DNA of 24,462 bases from positions 1 to 24,462 of IMG/VR virus record IMGVR_UViG_3300027759_000407. One strand, written 5' to 3'. The translations under genes and the position numbers were made by a program. The notes under the pieces are model-generated. The model had not been told where the DNA came from and made no database searches. It was given only the letters and a program-made list of their open reading frames with translations. This stretch comes from a virus. Below are positions 6,973-15,114 of this stretch, in pieces; the stretch's first letter is position 1; the number at the start of each line of letters is the position of its first letter.

Positions 6973-8236
6973 CTATCTCAATGTCCTGCATTGTATTTAA
7001 ATGAGCTGCATTATAGTCAACAATATTTTTAACTGCATAGGTAAAATCAATCTTTACATGATCAGGCCAACTGGCAATTGATGCAATAGTATTCATAATC
7101 ATTTTAAAACGCAGTTTATCGTCTTTTTCAAGGTCGTAACTTTCGTCCCAAAATTCTCCAAAAGTTTTAAATCCCATATCTTTTACATGTTGTAAACTTC
7201 CGGCAGCTCCTAATAATATAAAAGGCTGCATAAAGGCGATAGGTTTATATGTTTTTTCTGTAATATGTATAATTTTATTAAAGAAATATGTTTCAGTAAC
7301 AATATTAATTAAAGAATCGTTGTAAAGATGTTGTACAGGATCAACACTATCCTCCATAGGGTATCGACTAAAATTAGGATTATCTAATACTAATGGTAAT
7401 AATTTATCGGCGGCTAACACATCCTCGCTGGTTAACTCCATATCTGAAAATCGAGTTAAAAGATATTTGCAATTTTCAACAAATGATCTATTAGCTTCTG
7501 GTTGAGTTTTATCCATACTATAGTAACATTGATTGATTAAACCATATTGAACCATTGCTAGGTACAACATTAGTCGATGATCATTATATCTTCTATTAAA
7601 ACACAAGAATGTTTTTTTACGGGGTCCGGGTTGATATTTTAATATTAACGAGTTTTTTATTGCTGGGCCAACATTACATTTATCAATTCTAAACACTGGA
7701 AAATATTCCATTTGTATCTCAGGCAGTTTGTGATTTCTACGACAATAATCTTCATATACTTCAGTACCGTTGTAACAATTACTTAGATAGATTACCTGTG
7801 TCAATGGAAGACCTTTAGATATAAAATAATCAGATAGATGATTTAAAAATTCGTCGTCCATGTATCCTTCATAGAATAGTGTTACTAAGAAGTAAGCAGT
7901 TTTATTTCTTATGCGTTCTAAAACGTTAAAATGTATTTGATTATTATCAAAGAGGCCGTCAGAATTGTGAAAATTATGGAATTTATCTCTATAATGAAAA
8001 TTGGTCCAATTTAATTCGTATAAAAACACTTCGTCAGGTAATTTATAAGTTGGAGATATTCTAGAATTAAGAATCCTAGAATGAAAATGAGGTTTTTGAA
8101 ATAGGTCTCCCTTTATTTGAGGGAAATGATAATCTACTGATGCTTCCATTAGGTCAGATATAGTAGGAATCCTATTGTTAGTTATGGGGCCGTTGGGCCC
8201 TATCCATTCATATACTAGATTTAATTTTTTATTCAT
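6944..8236 (-). CDS. Putative phage/marine glycosyltransferase-like protein (430 aa)
   Basis: This is the cleanest member of the local three-protein family. FNRRYNDHR at 213-221 is followed by a hydrophobic helix. The C-terminal block has VTETYF at 313-318, ITEKTYKPI at 325-333, PFILLG at 338-343, GFKTF and DESYD at 364-368. The spacing between the two motif blocks (about 110 residues) is close to that in the 402-residue and fusion proteins. The motifs suggest a GT-B nucleotide-sugar transferase, but no exact family can be stated and substrates are unknown. The first 200 residues are specific to this protein. No signal peptide or membrane helix is seen. It overlaps the radical SAM gene by eight bases and the following methyltransferase by 29. 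Confidence 0.68.
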   Translation of the reverse strand: MNKKLNLVYEWIGPNGPITNNRIPTISDLMEASVDYHFPQIKGDLFQKPHFHSRILNSRISPTYKLPDEVFLYELNWTNFHYRDKFHNFHNSDGLFDNNQIHFNVLERIRNKTAYFLVTLFYEGYMDDEFLNHLSDYFISKGLPLTQVIYLSNCYNGTEVYEDYCRRNHKLPEIQMEYFPVFRIDKCNVGPAIKNSLILKYQPGPRKKTFLCFNRRYNDHRLMLYLAMVQYGLINQCYYSMDKTQPEANRSFVENCKYLLTRFSDMELTSEDVLAADKLLPLVLDNPNFSRYPMEDSVDPVQHLYNDSLINIVTETYFFNKIIHITEKTYKPIAFMQPFILLGAAGSLQHVKDMGFKTFGEFWDESYDLEKDDKLRFKMIMNTIASIASWPDHVKIDFTYAVKNIVDYNAAHLNTMQDIEIDAFLEKYGI

Positions 8237-9596
8237 CTTTGCAACTGTTATAAAATTCTATCATTTTTGGAAATATAGAGACAAAATCTGTGCCTCGTCT
8301 GCGATCATATTCTGTGAACCAATTATAAAAATCACGACGTCCTTCTTTTAATTTTTCCTTAGAATAAACAGTAGATTCCATGTAATCAACTACACGCCTA
8401 AATTTTTCATATTCTAAACTATTAAATTTTTCAACATTTTTATCATCGATATTGTTTTTAATAAATTCTAGATGGGCATACATATATGGCATAAATTTGT
8501 CTTTAGGTAAGATATTCATATCATATTGCAACGGTTCTTTTAAATATGGAGTATCAAATCGTACTGTGGCCCATGATCGGTGTTTATATATTTTTCTCCA
8601 TTCTAAAAATTTTTCAAGCAAATCTTGAAAATTAGTAACTGTTAAAATATTAAACGTAATCATAAAAGTTAACGGCAGGTTTGTTTTTGACATATAGGTA
8701 TGAAAATTTTGTTCCCATACTTCTAAATTCAAGCCTGTACGAATATACTCAGCGGGTTTTCCCCAAGTATCTAAACTAGTAAACATTTTAAATGTTTTAA
8801 TTTTCTTTTCACTTAATAACTTATTCACTCGTTCTACTAGTCTTTCCATTAGAATAGGTTTTATTCCAAAATTACTATTAATGTTTACCTCTAAATTAGG
8901 TTTAGGATTTTTATCTAAGTCTTCCAATAGACGCCAGGTACTTTGTTGTAACAGTGGTTCGCCCCCTGTAATGCGTAAGATGTTTAGAGTTTTACTAACT
9001 TCTGGCCACCAACGCCACCAAGCTTCAACATAGGGGTTAGTTTCTTCTTCATAGACTTTAAACCAATCAATGTCATTGCGATGATTCTTGACCATATCAT
9101 ACGGCCCAAAATCTTTAATCTCTTTATAATATGCACTGCTATGTTTAGGATGACAGTATCCACATTTAAAATTGCACTCATTACCAAAGCTAACTTCAAT
9201 ATATTCGGGATTTATATTTTGATTCCAATCACCGTTTTTGATTTGTTCAAATCGATCAGGTCTATATATTGAACTGTTACGTTCTTTTCGATCACTAATA
9301 TAGTCTTCACCTAATGTTTCAATATTCCAGCAATATTGACAACCGCTAGGTTTTTCTCCGTTGAGCATTTCTAATCGTTCTAACTTTTTTTGTTCTGTAT
9401 TATGCAATGCACTAGGATCAATTGCAATTTCATTTAAAGGAATTTTATGGGGACGGGGATGATAGCAACTGTGTGTTTCTCCCGTCTGTAGATATATTGT
9501 AGTATGATGCCATTTAGCCATACAGAAAGTAGGCGAAATTTCGTTCATAATTGGTATGAATTTTTTAATTCTTTCTAAGCTATTGCTATCATTCAT
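8229..9596 (-). CDS. Radical SAM enzyme with N-terminal twitch-like cysteines (455 aa)
   Basis: The core CxxxCxxC motif is C141, C145 and C148 (CNFKCGYC), which ligates the SAM-binding 4Fe-4S cluster. ITGGEPLL near 209-216 is the GGE motif contacting SAM, and later strands (VNINSNFG, FTSLDTWG) fit the partial TIM barrel. Before the core lie C25, C44, C86 and C89 (in GCQYCW), which look like an auxiliary iron-sulfur site of SPASM/twitch type placed at the N-terminus instead of the usual C-terminus. That arrangement fits the family named twitch domain-containing radical SAM protein. The reaction is unknown. Related SPASM/twitch enzymes modify peptides or sugars. It sits among glycosyltransferases and overlaps both neighbours by eight bases, so a sugar or a glycosylated fibre protein is a plausible substrate by inference only. 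Confidence 0.85.
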   Translation of the reverse strand: MNDSNSLERIKKFIPIMNEISPTFCMAKWHHTTIYLQTGETHSCYHPRPHKIPLNEIAIDPSALHNTEQKKLERLEMLNGEKPSGCQYCWNIETLGEDYISDRKERNSSIYRPDRFEQIKNGDWNQNINPEYIEVSFGNECNFKCGYCHPKHSSAYYKEIKDFGPYDMVKNHRNDIDWFKVYEEETNPYVEAWWRWWPEVSKTLNILRITGGEPLLQQSTWRLLEDLDKNPKPNLEVNINSNFGIKPILMERLVERVNKLLSEKKIKTFKMFTSLDTWGKPAEYIRTGLNLEVWEQNFHTYMSKTNLPLTFMITFNILTVTNFQDLLEKFLEWRKIYKHRSWATVRFDTPYLKEPLQYDMNILPKDKFMPYMYAHLEFIKNNIDDKNVEKFNSLEYEKFRRVVDYMESTVYSKEKLKEGRRDFYNWFTEYDRRRGTDFVSIFPKMIEFYNSCKDE

Positions 9597-11613
9597 TGGT
9601 TGTTTTCCATTTTAAAAATTCTTCTTCTAACCAATTAAAATTGTTTATTAATGATAATTTTTCTTTATTATTAATATTGTCTTCGCCATATTTCTTTCCT
9701 GCTTTTGCCCCAGCAATAGAGTATGTGCCAAACGGTTTATCTTCTCCTCGTGAACACCAAGCTATTAATCTTTCTTCAGTTTCTAAATCATATTGTTGAT
9801 CAATTACTTTACTGGCTAATTTAACACATTCACGAAATGCGCTCCTCCATGTGCTAAATGCATCTGTATTGAATTCAGTTACATTAGAAACCGAAGGCAT
9901 AACTTTAAAATTTTTACTTAAACTTGTAGTCATATCTGTGGTATTGGTATCCATGTTAAGGATTAATTTTTTAGGAAGCAACTTTACTCCTCCGTAACCA
10001 TAGAGTAATCCGTTAACTAAATTTAAACTTTTCCAAACGTGTACCGTGTCAAGAAAAATGTCTTTTTCGTTTCTATTGTAATAAGGAATGTAATCTATTT
10101 CAAAGTTAAAATCTTTAATAATAATAGCATCTGCATCAACTACCCAAAACATATCTGTTGTAGCAATCTTTGCTGCTTCAATATGAGCATTATGAATTCC
10201 TTTTACACCATCTATTCTCTTGGCTCTAGGAAACCTATCTGTTAATCTTTTAAAATTTTTGTCTGCGTTAGTTTCGTTGTAACTAATAAAAACTATATCA
10301 AACGGTTTAGGATTACTAACTACAATGTTGTGTTGTTTTTTTTCTATAGGAAATCTATGATCAAACTCTTTTTTAGTAATAGGGGAATTTTTAGAATATA
10401 ATACAACACCGTCGTACCAATCTCCATTTTTAAATACGTGAGTTATGTTTCTATGAAAATGATCATACACAGGAACATAATAACTATTAAAATCAAAATC
10501 TTTATCTAACACAACATCATTACGGATTACCCAAAACATTTCTGTTTTAGTATTTTGTAATGTTGTAATATAATCTTCAAACGTGTTTATTTGAAAAATC
10601 TCAAAAGGAACAGGTATTGATACTTGTATATTCCATTCTTTCTTTTCAACTGGAAATCGATAATTAAATTCTTTAGCTGTTAGTGTTTTAGATCTGCTCA
10701 TTAACATAAGCCCGTCGTAGAAATCCCCATTTTTAAACATGTGAGTTATACTTCGATCATAGTTGTATTTTCCATCATTAGGATCAAAGTAAAAATCAAA
10801 AATGCTGTGATCTACAAGTTCAATGTCTGGCCACACACACCAAAACATCTGTTGAGTTTCATTTTTTAAAATATCTTGATATTCTTGATAGCTATGTATA
10901 ACATATCGTGGATATCGGTACTTGCTAACTACTAGGTCATGTTCTTTTTTATCTACTAAGAATCTGCGATTAAATTCTCTTTTGCTTATTGTTTTTTCTG
11001 TTGAAAACAGTATAACTCCGCTTAGATAAGATTCAACCCCATTGCATGAATTTTTATACACATGATTTTCACTTCGATCATAGTTGTACTTTCCATCATT
11101 AGGATCAAAGTAAAAATCAAAAATGCTGTGATCTACAAGTTCAATGTCTGGCCACACACACCAAAACATAGATTTTGATTTTTCATTTATTAGATTTAAA
11201 TATTCATCATAGGTACTAATATATCTAATAGGGTATTGATACTTACTAGCAACAACATCAATTTCTTTTTTATTAACATAAAATTTAAAATCAAATTCTT
11301 TTTTAAGAATATTTGCTTTTTTAGGTATTAGTGCTACGCCAGAAATAAAAGACTCTGTTCCATAACAACTGTTTTTAAAAACATGTACATAGTCTTCGTC
11401 CCAGGAATGTATACGATAGTCAAAATTAAAGTTGTCAACAATTACAACATCGTCCCAAACTAGCCAAAAGAATTTAGTAAATGATTTCTTTTTAAGATCA
11501 TCAATAGAGTTTACATTTTCAATTTTTTGAGCTGAGGGAAACCGTTCACAAAACTTTTTCCATTCAATATCGCTAATGGTTTTTTTGCTTACATAAAAAA
11601 TATCGTAGATCAT
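9589..11613 (-). CDS. Five-module glycosyltransferase-like protein, four modules degenerate (674 aa)
   Basis: The protein is built from five copies of one core. Each has a Phe-Trp strand followed by an acidic strand, at residues 49, 150, 257, 360 and 489, then a His-x-Phe/Trp-Lys segment and a Gly-Val/Leu-x-Leu strand. The last module (about 436-674) is full length and has VDAD at 492-495 and GLLYGYGGVK at 535-544, closely matching the separate 297-residue protein encoded just upstream (VDAD and GLLYGNGGLK). In modules 1-4 the DxD is replaced by sequences such as VWDD, VWPD and IRND, so only module 5 should bind a metal-nucleotide-sugar. Modules 2 and 3 share a 33-residue stretch that is identical, encoded by a 99-base repeat. 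The start overlaps the preceding gene as ATGA. The extra modules may bind acceptor sugar or scaffold partners. Confidence 0.72.
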   Translation of the reverse strand: MIYDIFYVSKKTISDIEWKKFCERFPSAQKIENVNSIDDLKKKSFTKFFWLVWDDVVIVDNFNFDYRIHSWDEDYVHVFKNSCYGTESFISGVALIPKKANILKKEFDFKFYVNKKEIDVVASKYQYPIRYISTYDEYLNLINEKSKSMFWCVWPDIELVDHSIFDFYFDPNDGKYNYDRSENHVYKNSCNGVESYLSGVILFSTEKTISKREFNRRFLVDKKEHDLVVSKYRYPRYVIHSYQEYQDILKNETQQMFWCVWPDIELVDHSIFDFYFDPNDGKYNYDRSITHMFKNGDFYDGLMLMSRSKTLTAKEFNYRFPVEKKEWNIQVSIPVPFEIFQINTFEDYITTLQNTKTEMFWVIRNDVVLDKDFDFNSYYVPVYDHFHRNITHVFKNGDWYDGVVLYSKNSPITKKEFDHRFPIEKKQHNIVVSNPKPFDIVFISYNETNADKNFKRLTDRFPRAKRIDGVKGIHNAHIEAAKIATTDMFWVVDADAIIIKDFNFEIDYIPYYNRNEKDIFLDTVHVWKSLNLVNGLLYGYGGVKLLPKKLILNMDTNTTDMTTSLSKNFKVMPSVSNVTEFNTDAFSTWRSAFRECVKLASKVIDQQYDLETEERLIAWCSRGEDKPFGTYSIAGAKAGKKYGEDNINNKEKLSLINNFNWLEEEFLKWKTTNE
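10750..10848 (-). repeat. 99-base direct repeat, copy in module 3
   Basis: This stretch matches 11071-11169 at all but one of 99 positions (a T/C difference near the left end, silent in the protein). It encodes the same 33 residues beginning MFWCVWPDIELVD and ending YNYDRS. The copies are in the same frame and 321 bases (107 codons) apart. Sequence outside the repeat has diverged strongly between the two modules. Confidence 0.95.
11071..11169 (-). repeat. 99-base direct repeat, copy in module 2
   Basis: Partner of 10750-10848, in the same orientation and reading frame, with one base difference. It lies in the second module of the 674-residue protein. Near identity in only part of otherwise diverged modules suggests recent gene conversion or a recent local duplication. 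Confidence 0.95.
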
Positions 11614-12488
11614 CTTAGGTATGTATTTGTAAGTTTAATTGTTTCTTCGTACAGGTCTAATGTGTACTTGCTTTGATCAACATCTAAGTAAGGATAATCA
11701 AATCCCATTCCTTGTTTAATTTTCTCTCCTAGATCCTGTATGTCATGCTCTAGTTTTCTATGATCAACGTTTTGTTCATATATGTTTTTTAATATTTCAA
11801 AGTCTCGTACATCAACATAGTTCCATTTAGTGCAATTGGTCATCCACTGTCCTAACCTTGCTCCATGGATAGCATATAAACCGTTTTCTTCATGTGCTCC
11901 AACTGTCGACCAAATTTTTAATCTATGAAGATTATGCCACCATATACGTTCTCGAATTTCATCTGCAGGAACTCGAACTCCATCTAATAGAGTCATTTTA
12001 ACACCCTCTCGAAAACCTGCTCTCCATGCCTGAAATGGGCTTCCTGTAATAACAGTTTCACTGTAACATTCAGAAAACTGTTTATAACCATCTTCCCAAC
12101 AAAAATCTACCTGGCCACGATCGCTATCGCTAGCTTCATGTGTTTTCATGTTTAGGATAAAATCTTTGCGCCATATCTTTAGGCCACCGTTTCCATAAAG
12201 CAATCCGTTAATGCGATTTCTGGCCAGCCAACTATAAACCTGTATATTTTTATTGTTAGGATCAAATTCCAAATTAAAAAATCTATTGTCTACAATGTTA
12301 TCAGCATCAACAGTAATAACCCATTCTGTTTCGCTGGTTTCTGCTGCGGCTTTATGTGCGGCATCACTACCTTTAACTCCGTGTACACGTTTAGCCCAAG
12401 GTACCTTATTACACAAATCAGCATAATGCTGGTCAGCGTTTGGTTCGTCATAACTTAAAAAAACTATATCAAGTTCTAATGTCTTCAT
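11610..12488 (-). CDS. DxD glycosyltransferase-like protein (292 aa from ATG)
   Basis: A GT-A-like nucleotide-sugar transferase pattern: an N-terminal strand LDIVFLSYDEPNAD, a WAKRVHGVKG segment, then WVITVDADNI with the metal-binding Asp-Ala-Asp, then NGLLYGNGGLKIW and a QAWRAGFREGVKM helix. The family is a viral/marine type I cannot name exactly. The C-terminal module of the next gene is a clear paralog. I chose ATG at 12488. A TTG five codons earlier (12503) is also possible and would add MTSIH; a purine run AAGAAGAA lies before that TTG but is not a convincing binding site. The 3' end overlaps the next gene as ATGA. It overlaps the preceding gene by about 20 bases. Sugar and acceptor are unknown. 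Confidence 0.72.
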   Translation of the reverse strand: MKTLELDIVFLSYDEPNADQHYADLCNKVPWAKRVHGVKGSDAAHKAAAETSETEWVITVDADNIVDNRFFNLEFDPNNKNIQVYSWLARNRINGLLYGNGGLKIWRKDFILNMKTHEASDSDRGQVDFCWEDGYKQFSECYSETVITGSPFQAWRAGFREGVKMTLLDGVRVPADEIRERIWWHNLHRLKIWSTVGAHEENGLYAIHGARLGQWMTNCTKWNYVDVRDFEILKNIYEQNVDHRKLEHDIQDLGEKIKQGMGFDYPYLDVDQSKYTLDLYEETIKLTNTYLR

Positions 12489-13071
12489 ATGTATACTTGT
12501 CAAAAATTCTTCTTGTATAAATGCTAAACTTTTGAGATAGCTCTAATTTAAAACGATGTGGATACTTTACTAATTCGTTAACATTAAAACTAATCATTTC
12601 TTTTAATACATTAGGATCATTATACTCAGTTATTAAAAATATCATATCTTGATCTCCTTGCCATTCTATAGTTTTTAATAAAGGATTAATTTTAAATGTC
12701 AGTACCAGTTCTTGCCTATGGTATTCTATAGCTATGTCAGGTTTTGTAATATTGCTCCAACGTTTATCAACAACTCTGTGTAACACATCGTCAATCTTAT
12801 TAAGACCAGTAATTGAGGCAAGATTTACCTTAATGAGTTTTCCAGAAACTATATCTACTTTATAATGTCTTAAAGTGTCGCCTCTTTCGTATATTCCTAA
12901 TGCAATATCTAACTCTACTTGTATTTTATTTTTAATATTATTAACAGAAAAACCTGGATGCAATGCTATAACATTTCCTTCATTATCAAATTCAAAGAAA
13001 TAAGTTTCTTCAGGTACTTCAATGGTTTTAATCCATTCATCAAAAGGTGCTAGATCTAGGTGTTCTTCCAT
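12469..13071 (-). CDS. Phage protein of unknown function (200 aa)
   Basis: I do not recognise this protein. It is soluble, rich in beta-strand-forming and charged residues, begins MEEHLDLAPFDEWIKTIE and contains FEFDNEGNVIALHPG and later IEWQGDQDMIFLITEYNDPN. There are no cysteine clusters, glycine loops, DxD or signal peptide. GGAG five bases before the ATG supports the start. It lies between two glycosyltransferase genes and overlaps both (16 bases with the upstream gene), so it is surely co-translated with them. It may be an accessory or acceptor protein of the glycan pathway, or a small virion protein carried with it. I have no basis to decide. Confidence 0.7.
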   Translation of the reverse strand: MEEHLDLAPFDEWIKTIEVPEETYFFEFDNEGNVIALHPGFSVNNIKNKIQVELDIALGIYERGDTLRHYKVDIVSGKLIKVNLASITGLNKIDDVLHRVVDKRWSNITKPDIAIEYHRQELVLTFKINPLLKTIEWQGDQDMIFLITEYNDPNVLKEMISFNVNELVKYPHRFKLELSQKFSIYTRRIFDKYTYEDIRT

Positions 13072-13892
13072 ACTATCTCCTCTAGGATACTGATTAATTC
13101 ATCTGTAATAATATCCTTTTCAACATAATGAATTATATCAGTCTGTTGGTAATTACCAATTTTTAAGCTGCCGTTGCTCTTAAGATAAAACCCTACATGA
13201 TCGGTCACCCGATCAGTATCCCACGGCCAGTTTTGTACCTGCGGTTTTAAATGTACTACTCTTGGAAAATCTAAAGGGTAGGCTATTTCGCAGTCAATGT
13301 CTAGAAGCTTGGCCGACAACGCAAAGGCTTCGTCTGTTCCTATGACTTTAGGTATGTGATTATTTAAATAGAGATTTTTAAATTCCTGAGGGTTAATAAA
13401 AATCTGTCGGGCTAATTCAAAAAATTCATGTCTACATTCTTTTTTAAAAAAAGTCCACATTGAATATAAATTGGGCAGATCGTTTTTGGTAAATGCTTTA
13501 CGATAAGCATCACTAGTAACTACCTCACCTCTAAATGTGTAAGCACGATTAGCTACATATAATTCTGTGTTTTCTATAAAATAATCAATCCAGTGGCTGT
13601 AATCTCTAAGGAACAGCATATCTGCATCTAGACAAACGGTGTGCTCCCAAGGAGTTATTTCATCCATCCACGAACGGCCATCCCAAAACTTTTGTTCGGG
13701 CCATTCTATAATCTTATCAAATACCCAAGGACTTTTTAATTTATCAACTGGTGATTTGTCGTTAATAACCAAAGCTACTCGATCGTAACCTTGTTTTTGT
13801 GTGTTTTTAATACTTAAGGCTAGAGCATAGGCTAGTTTAAGATAGTCAATATCAGGATGGGCTGCTACAAATATCAAATAACCAAAGTTCAT
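13056..13892 (-). CDS. GT8-like glycosyltransferase (278 aa)
   Basis: The N-terminus is a Rossmann-like strand and helix (YLIFVAAHPDIDYLKLAYAL). CLDADMLFLRD holds the DxD at residues 89-91, the metal and nucleotide-sugar site. GTDEAFALS at 185-193 is the typical GT8 region near the catalytic centre, and a late HYV at 255-257 could supply the second metal ligand. Order and length fit GT8 or closely related retaining transferases such as those of lipopolysaccharide assembly. The gene is a paralog of the one before it. GGAG precedes the ATG at proper spacing and the start overlaps the upstream stop as ATGA. Donor and acceptor cannot be told from the sequence. Confidence 0.78.
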   Translation of the reverse strand: MNFGYLIFVAAHPDIDYLKLAYALALSIKNTQKQGYDRVALVINDKSPVDKLKSPWVFDKIIEWPEQKFWDGRSWMDEITPWEHTVCLDADMLFLRDYSHWIDYFIENTELYVANRAYTFRGEVVTSDAYRKAFTKNDLPNLYSMWTFFKKECRHEFFELARQIFINPQEFKNLYLNNHIPKVIGTDEAFALSAKLLDIDCEIAYPLDFPRVVHLKPQVQNWPWDTDRVTDHVGFYLKSNGSLKIGNYQQTDIIHYVEKDIITDELISILEEIVWKNT

Positions 13893-14749
13893 ATTAACTC
13901 CAGAAGACTGTCAGCGTTTCTGATTATGCTTTGTTTATTCATAATATGAACATCAGTACCCTTAGTTGTAGCAGCCCAAAAAGCAGAGACATCCTGCGGC
14001 TGACTAACTAAAAAAGTCAGTTTATTGTTGTCAACACTATGTAAAATATCTTTGTCAAAAACAGTAAGGATAGACGGAAGTGTGTAGGCAAATTCTGTTT
14101 CAAATCCGTTCATAATGTGTTTAGCAACACTAAAGGCAATGTCATTTCTAAACTGTTTAGGATTAAATCGGAATAGGTCAGCATAATAAACATAGTTGTC
14201 TTTGACAAAATCTACCAGTTTAAAAAAGAATTGACTTTCAACACTTTTATCAAACATCACAGTAGTTGCCCAAAACATGTGGATACCAGTTTCACTTACT
14301 CGACTATCTAATACGCCGCCACGCTCTCCGGTAAGGTCTGTCATACTGTGACCCATCATCACCGGAGCATCTACTGACCAATACTCATTTAATTTGTTAG
14401 AAAAGATTAAATAGTCGCTGTCTATCAGCAAGGTTTGGTCATAGGGGCTAAGTTCCCAAACGCTGTATCTATTTGAATTTACAAATGGAATAATTTTGCT
14501 TTCAAATCCATCGTGTAGATTTCTCACATTCTTAGTGTAAGGTCTGTTAACTTCTATAATTTGATCAAAGACTTCTTGTGCTTTAATCAATGTGCCTGAC
14601 TCTTCTAACCAAGATATTGTGCCTAAATCAGTTACAAGACTTACAGGAACACCTAAATTCTTTTTGGCAAGACCGCCTGCAATTATGGCCATTAAACCAT
14701 AATCAATATCAGGACTGTTGTGAGCAAATATTAGTACGCCTTTGGTCAT
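13889..14749 (-). CDS. GT8-like glycosyltransferase, diverged (286 aa)
   Basis: It shares with the next gene the opening (VLIFAHNSPDIDYGLMAII), a DxD strand (LLIDSDYLIF, Asp110-Ser-Asp112), a RNDIAFSVAKH segment at 201-210 in place of GTDEAFALS, and a final HIMNK near 268. It is therefore a second, more diverged member of the same GT-A family, and the two probably arose by tandem duplication. No membrane or secretion signal is seen. Both ends are coupled by ATGA overlaps, with GGATG as a modest binding site. It is the first enzyme of the glycan block after the small 116-residue gene. Substrates are unknown. Confidence 0.72.
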   Translation of the reverse strand: MTKGVLIFAHNSPDIDYGLMAIIAGGLAKKNLGVPVSLVTDLGTISWLEESGTLIKAQEVFDQIIEVNRPYTKNVRNLHDGFESKIIPFVNSNRYSVWELSPYDQTLLIDSDYLIFSNKLNEYWSVDAPVMMGHSMTDLTGERGGVLDSRVSETGIHMFWATTVMFDKSVESQFFFKLVDFVKDNYVYYADLFRFNPKQFRNDIAFSVAKHIMNGFETEFAYTLPSILTVFDKDILHSVDNNKLTFLVSQPQDVSAFWAATTKGTDVHIMNKQSIIRNADSLLELI

Positions 14750-15096
14750 ACATCCAATAACTTTTCAACAGATCTACTTGATTTAATTTTTTGATAATCT
14801 TCATAGTATTCGTAGGTAGCGGTAAAATACCTATCTATGATTTCATCTTTAAAAGTCTGTAGGTCAGCTACGAGTACTGGATTTCCGTTTTCGTCAACAA
14901 ACGGTACATTTTCGGTACGGCCTTGATCAATTAACATCTGAACAAATACAATGAGTTCGCGATTGATTTTGAATAGGCCGCCAGCATGACCGTAGGTCAA
15001 CTTTGCGTTGATTTTTTCTTTAAGAGTTTTTCTCTGAATAGCGAGAGTTTGTCGATAATTGGCAAACTCTAGAGCTTTAGATAATCTTTTGTCCAT
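14746..15096 (-). CDS. Conserved phage hypothetical protein (116 aa)
   Basis: The protein begins MDKRLSKALEFANYRQTL and is largely helical and charged. A short LTYGHAGGLFKINRELIVFV segment lies in the middle, and the end is YYEDYQKIKSSRSVEKLLDV. The overall pattern (helix, small beta part, then a helix ending in SRSVEKL) recalls a small unnamed protein of marine T4-like phages; function unknown. CGGAG lies well placed before the ATG. It is the first gene after a 57-base gap that holds a weak late-promoter-like site and an inverted repeat, so it may be the leader gene of the whole glycan block. Its stop overlaps the next start as ATGA. Confidence 0.75.
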   Translation of the reverse strand: MDKRLSKALEFANYRQTLAIQRKTLKEKINAKLTYGHAGGLFKINRELIVFVQMLIDQGRTENVPFVDENGNPVLVADLQTFKDEIIDRYFTATYEYYEDYQKIKSSRSVEKLLDV

Positions 15097-15114
15097 GGAA
15101 TCTCCGAATAAACA

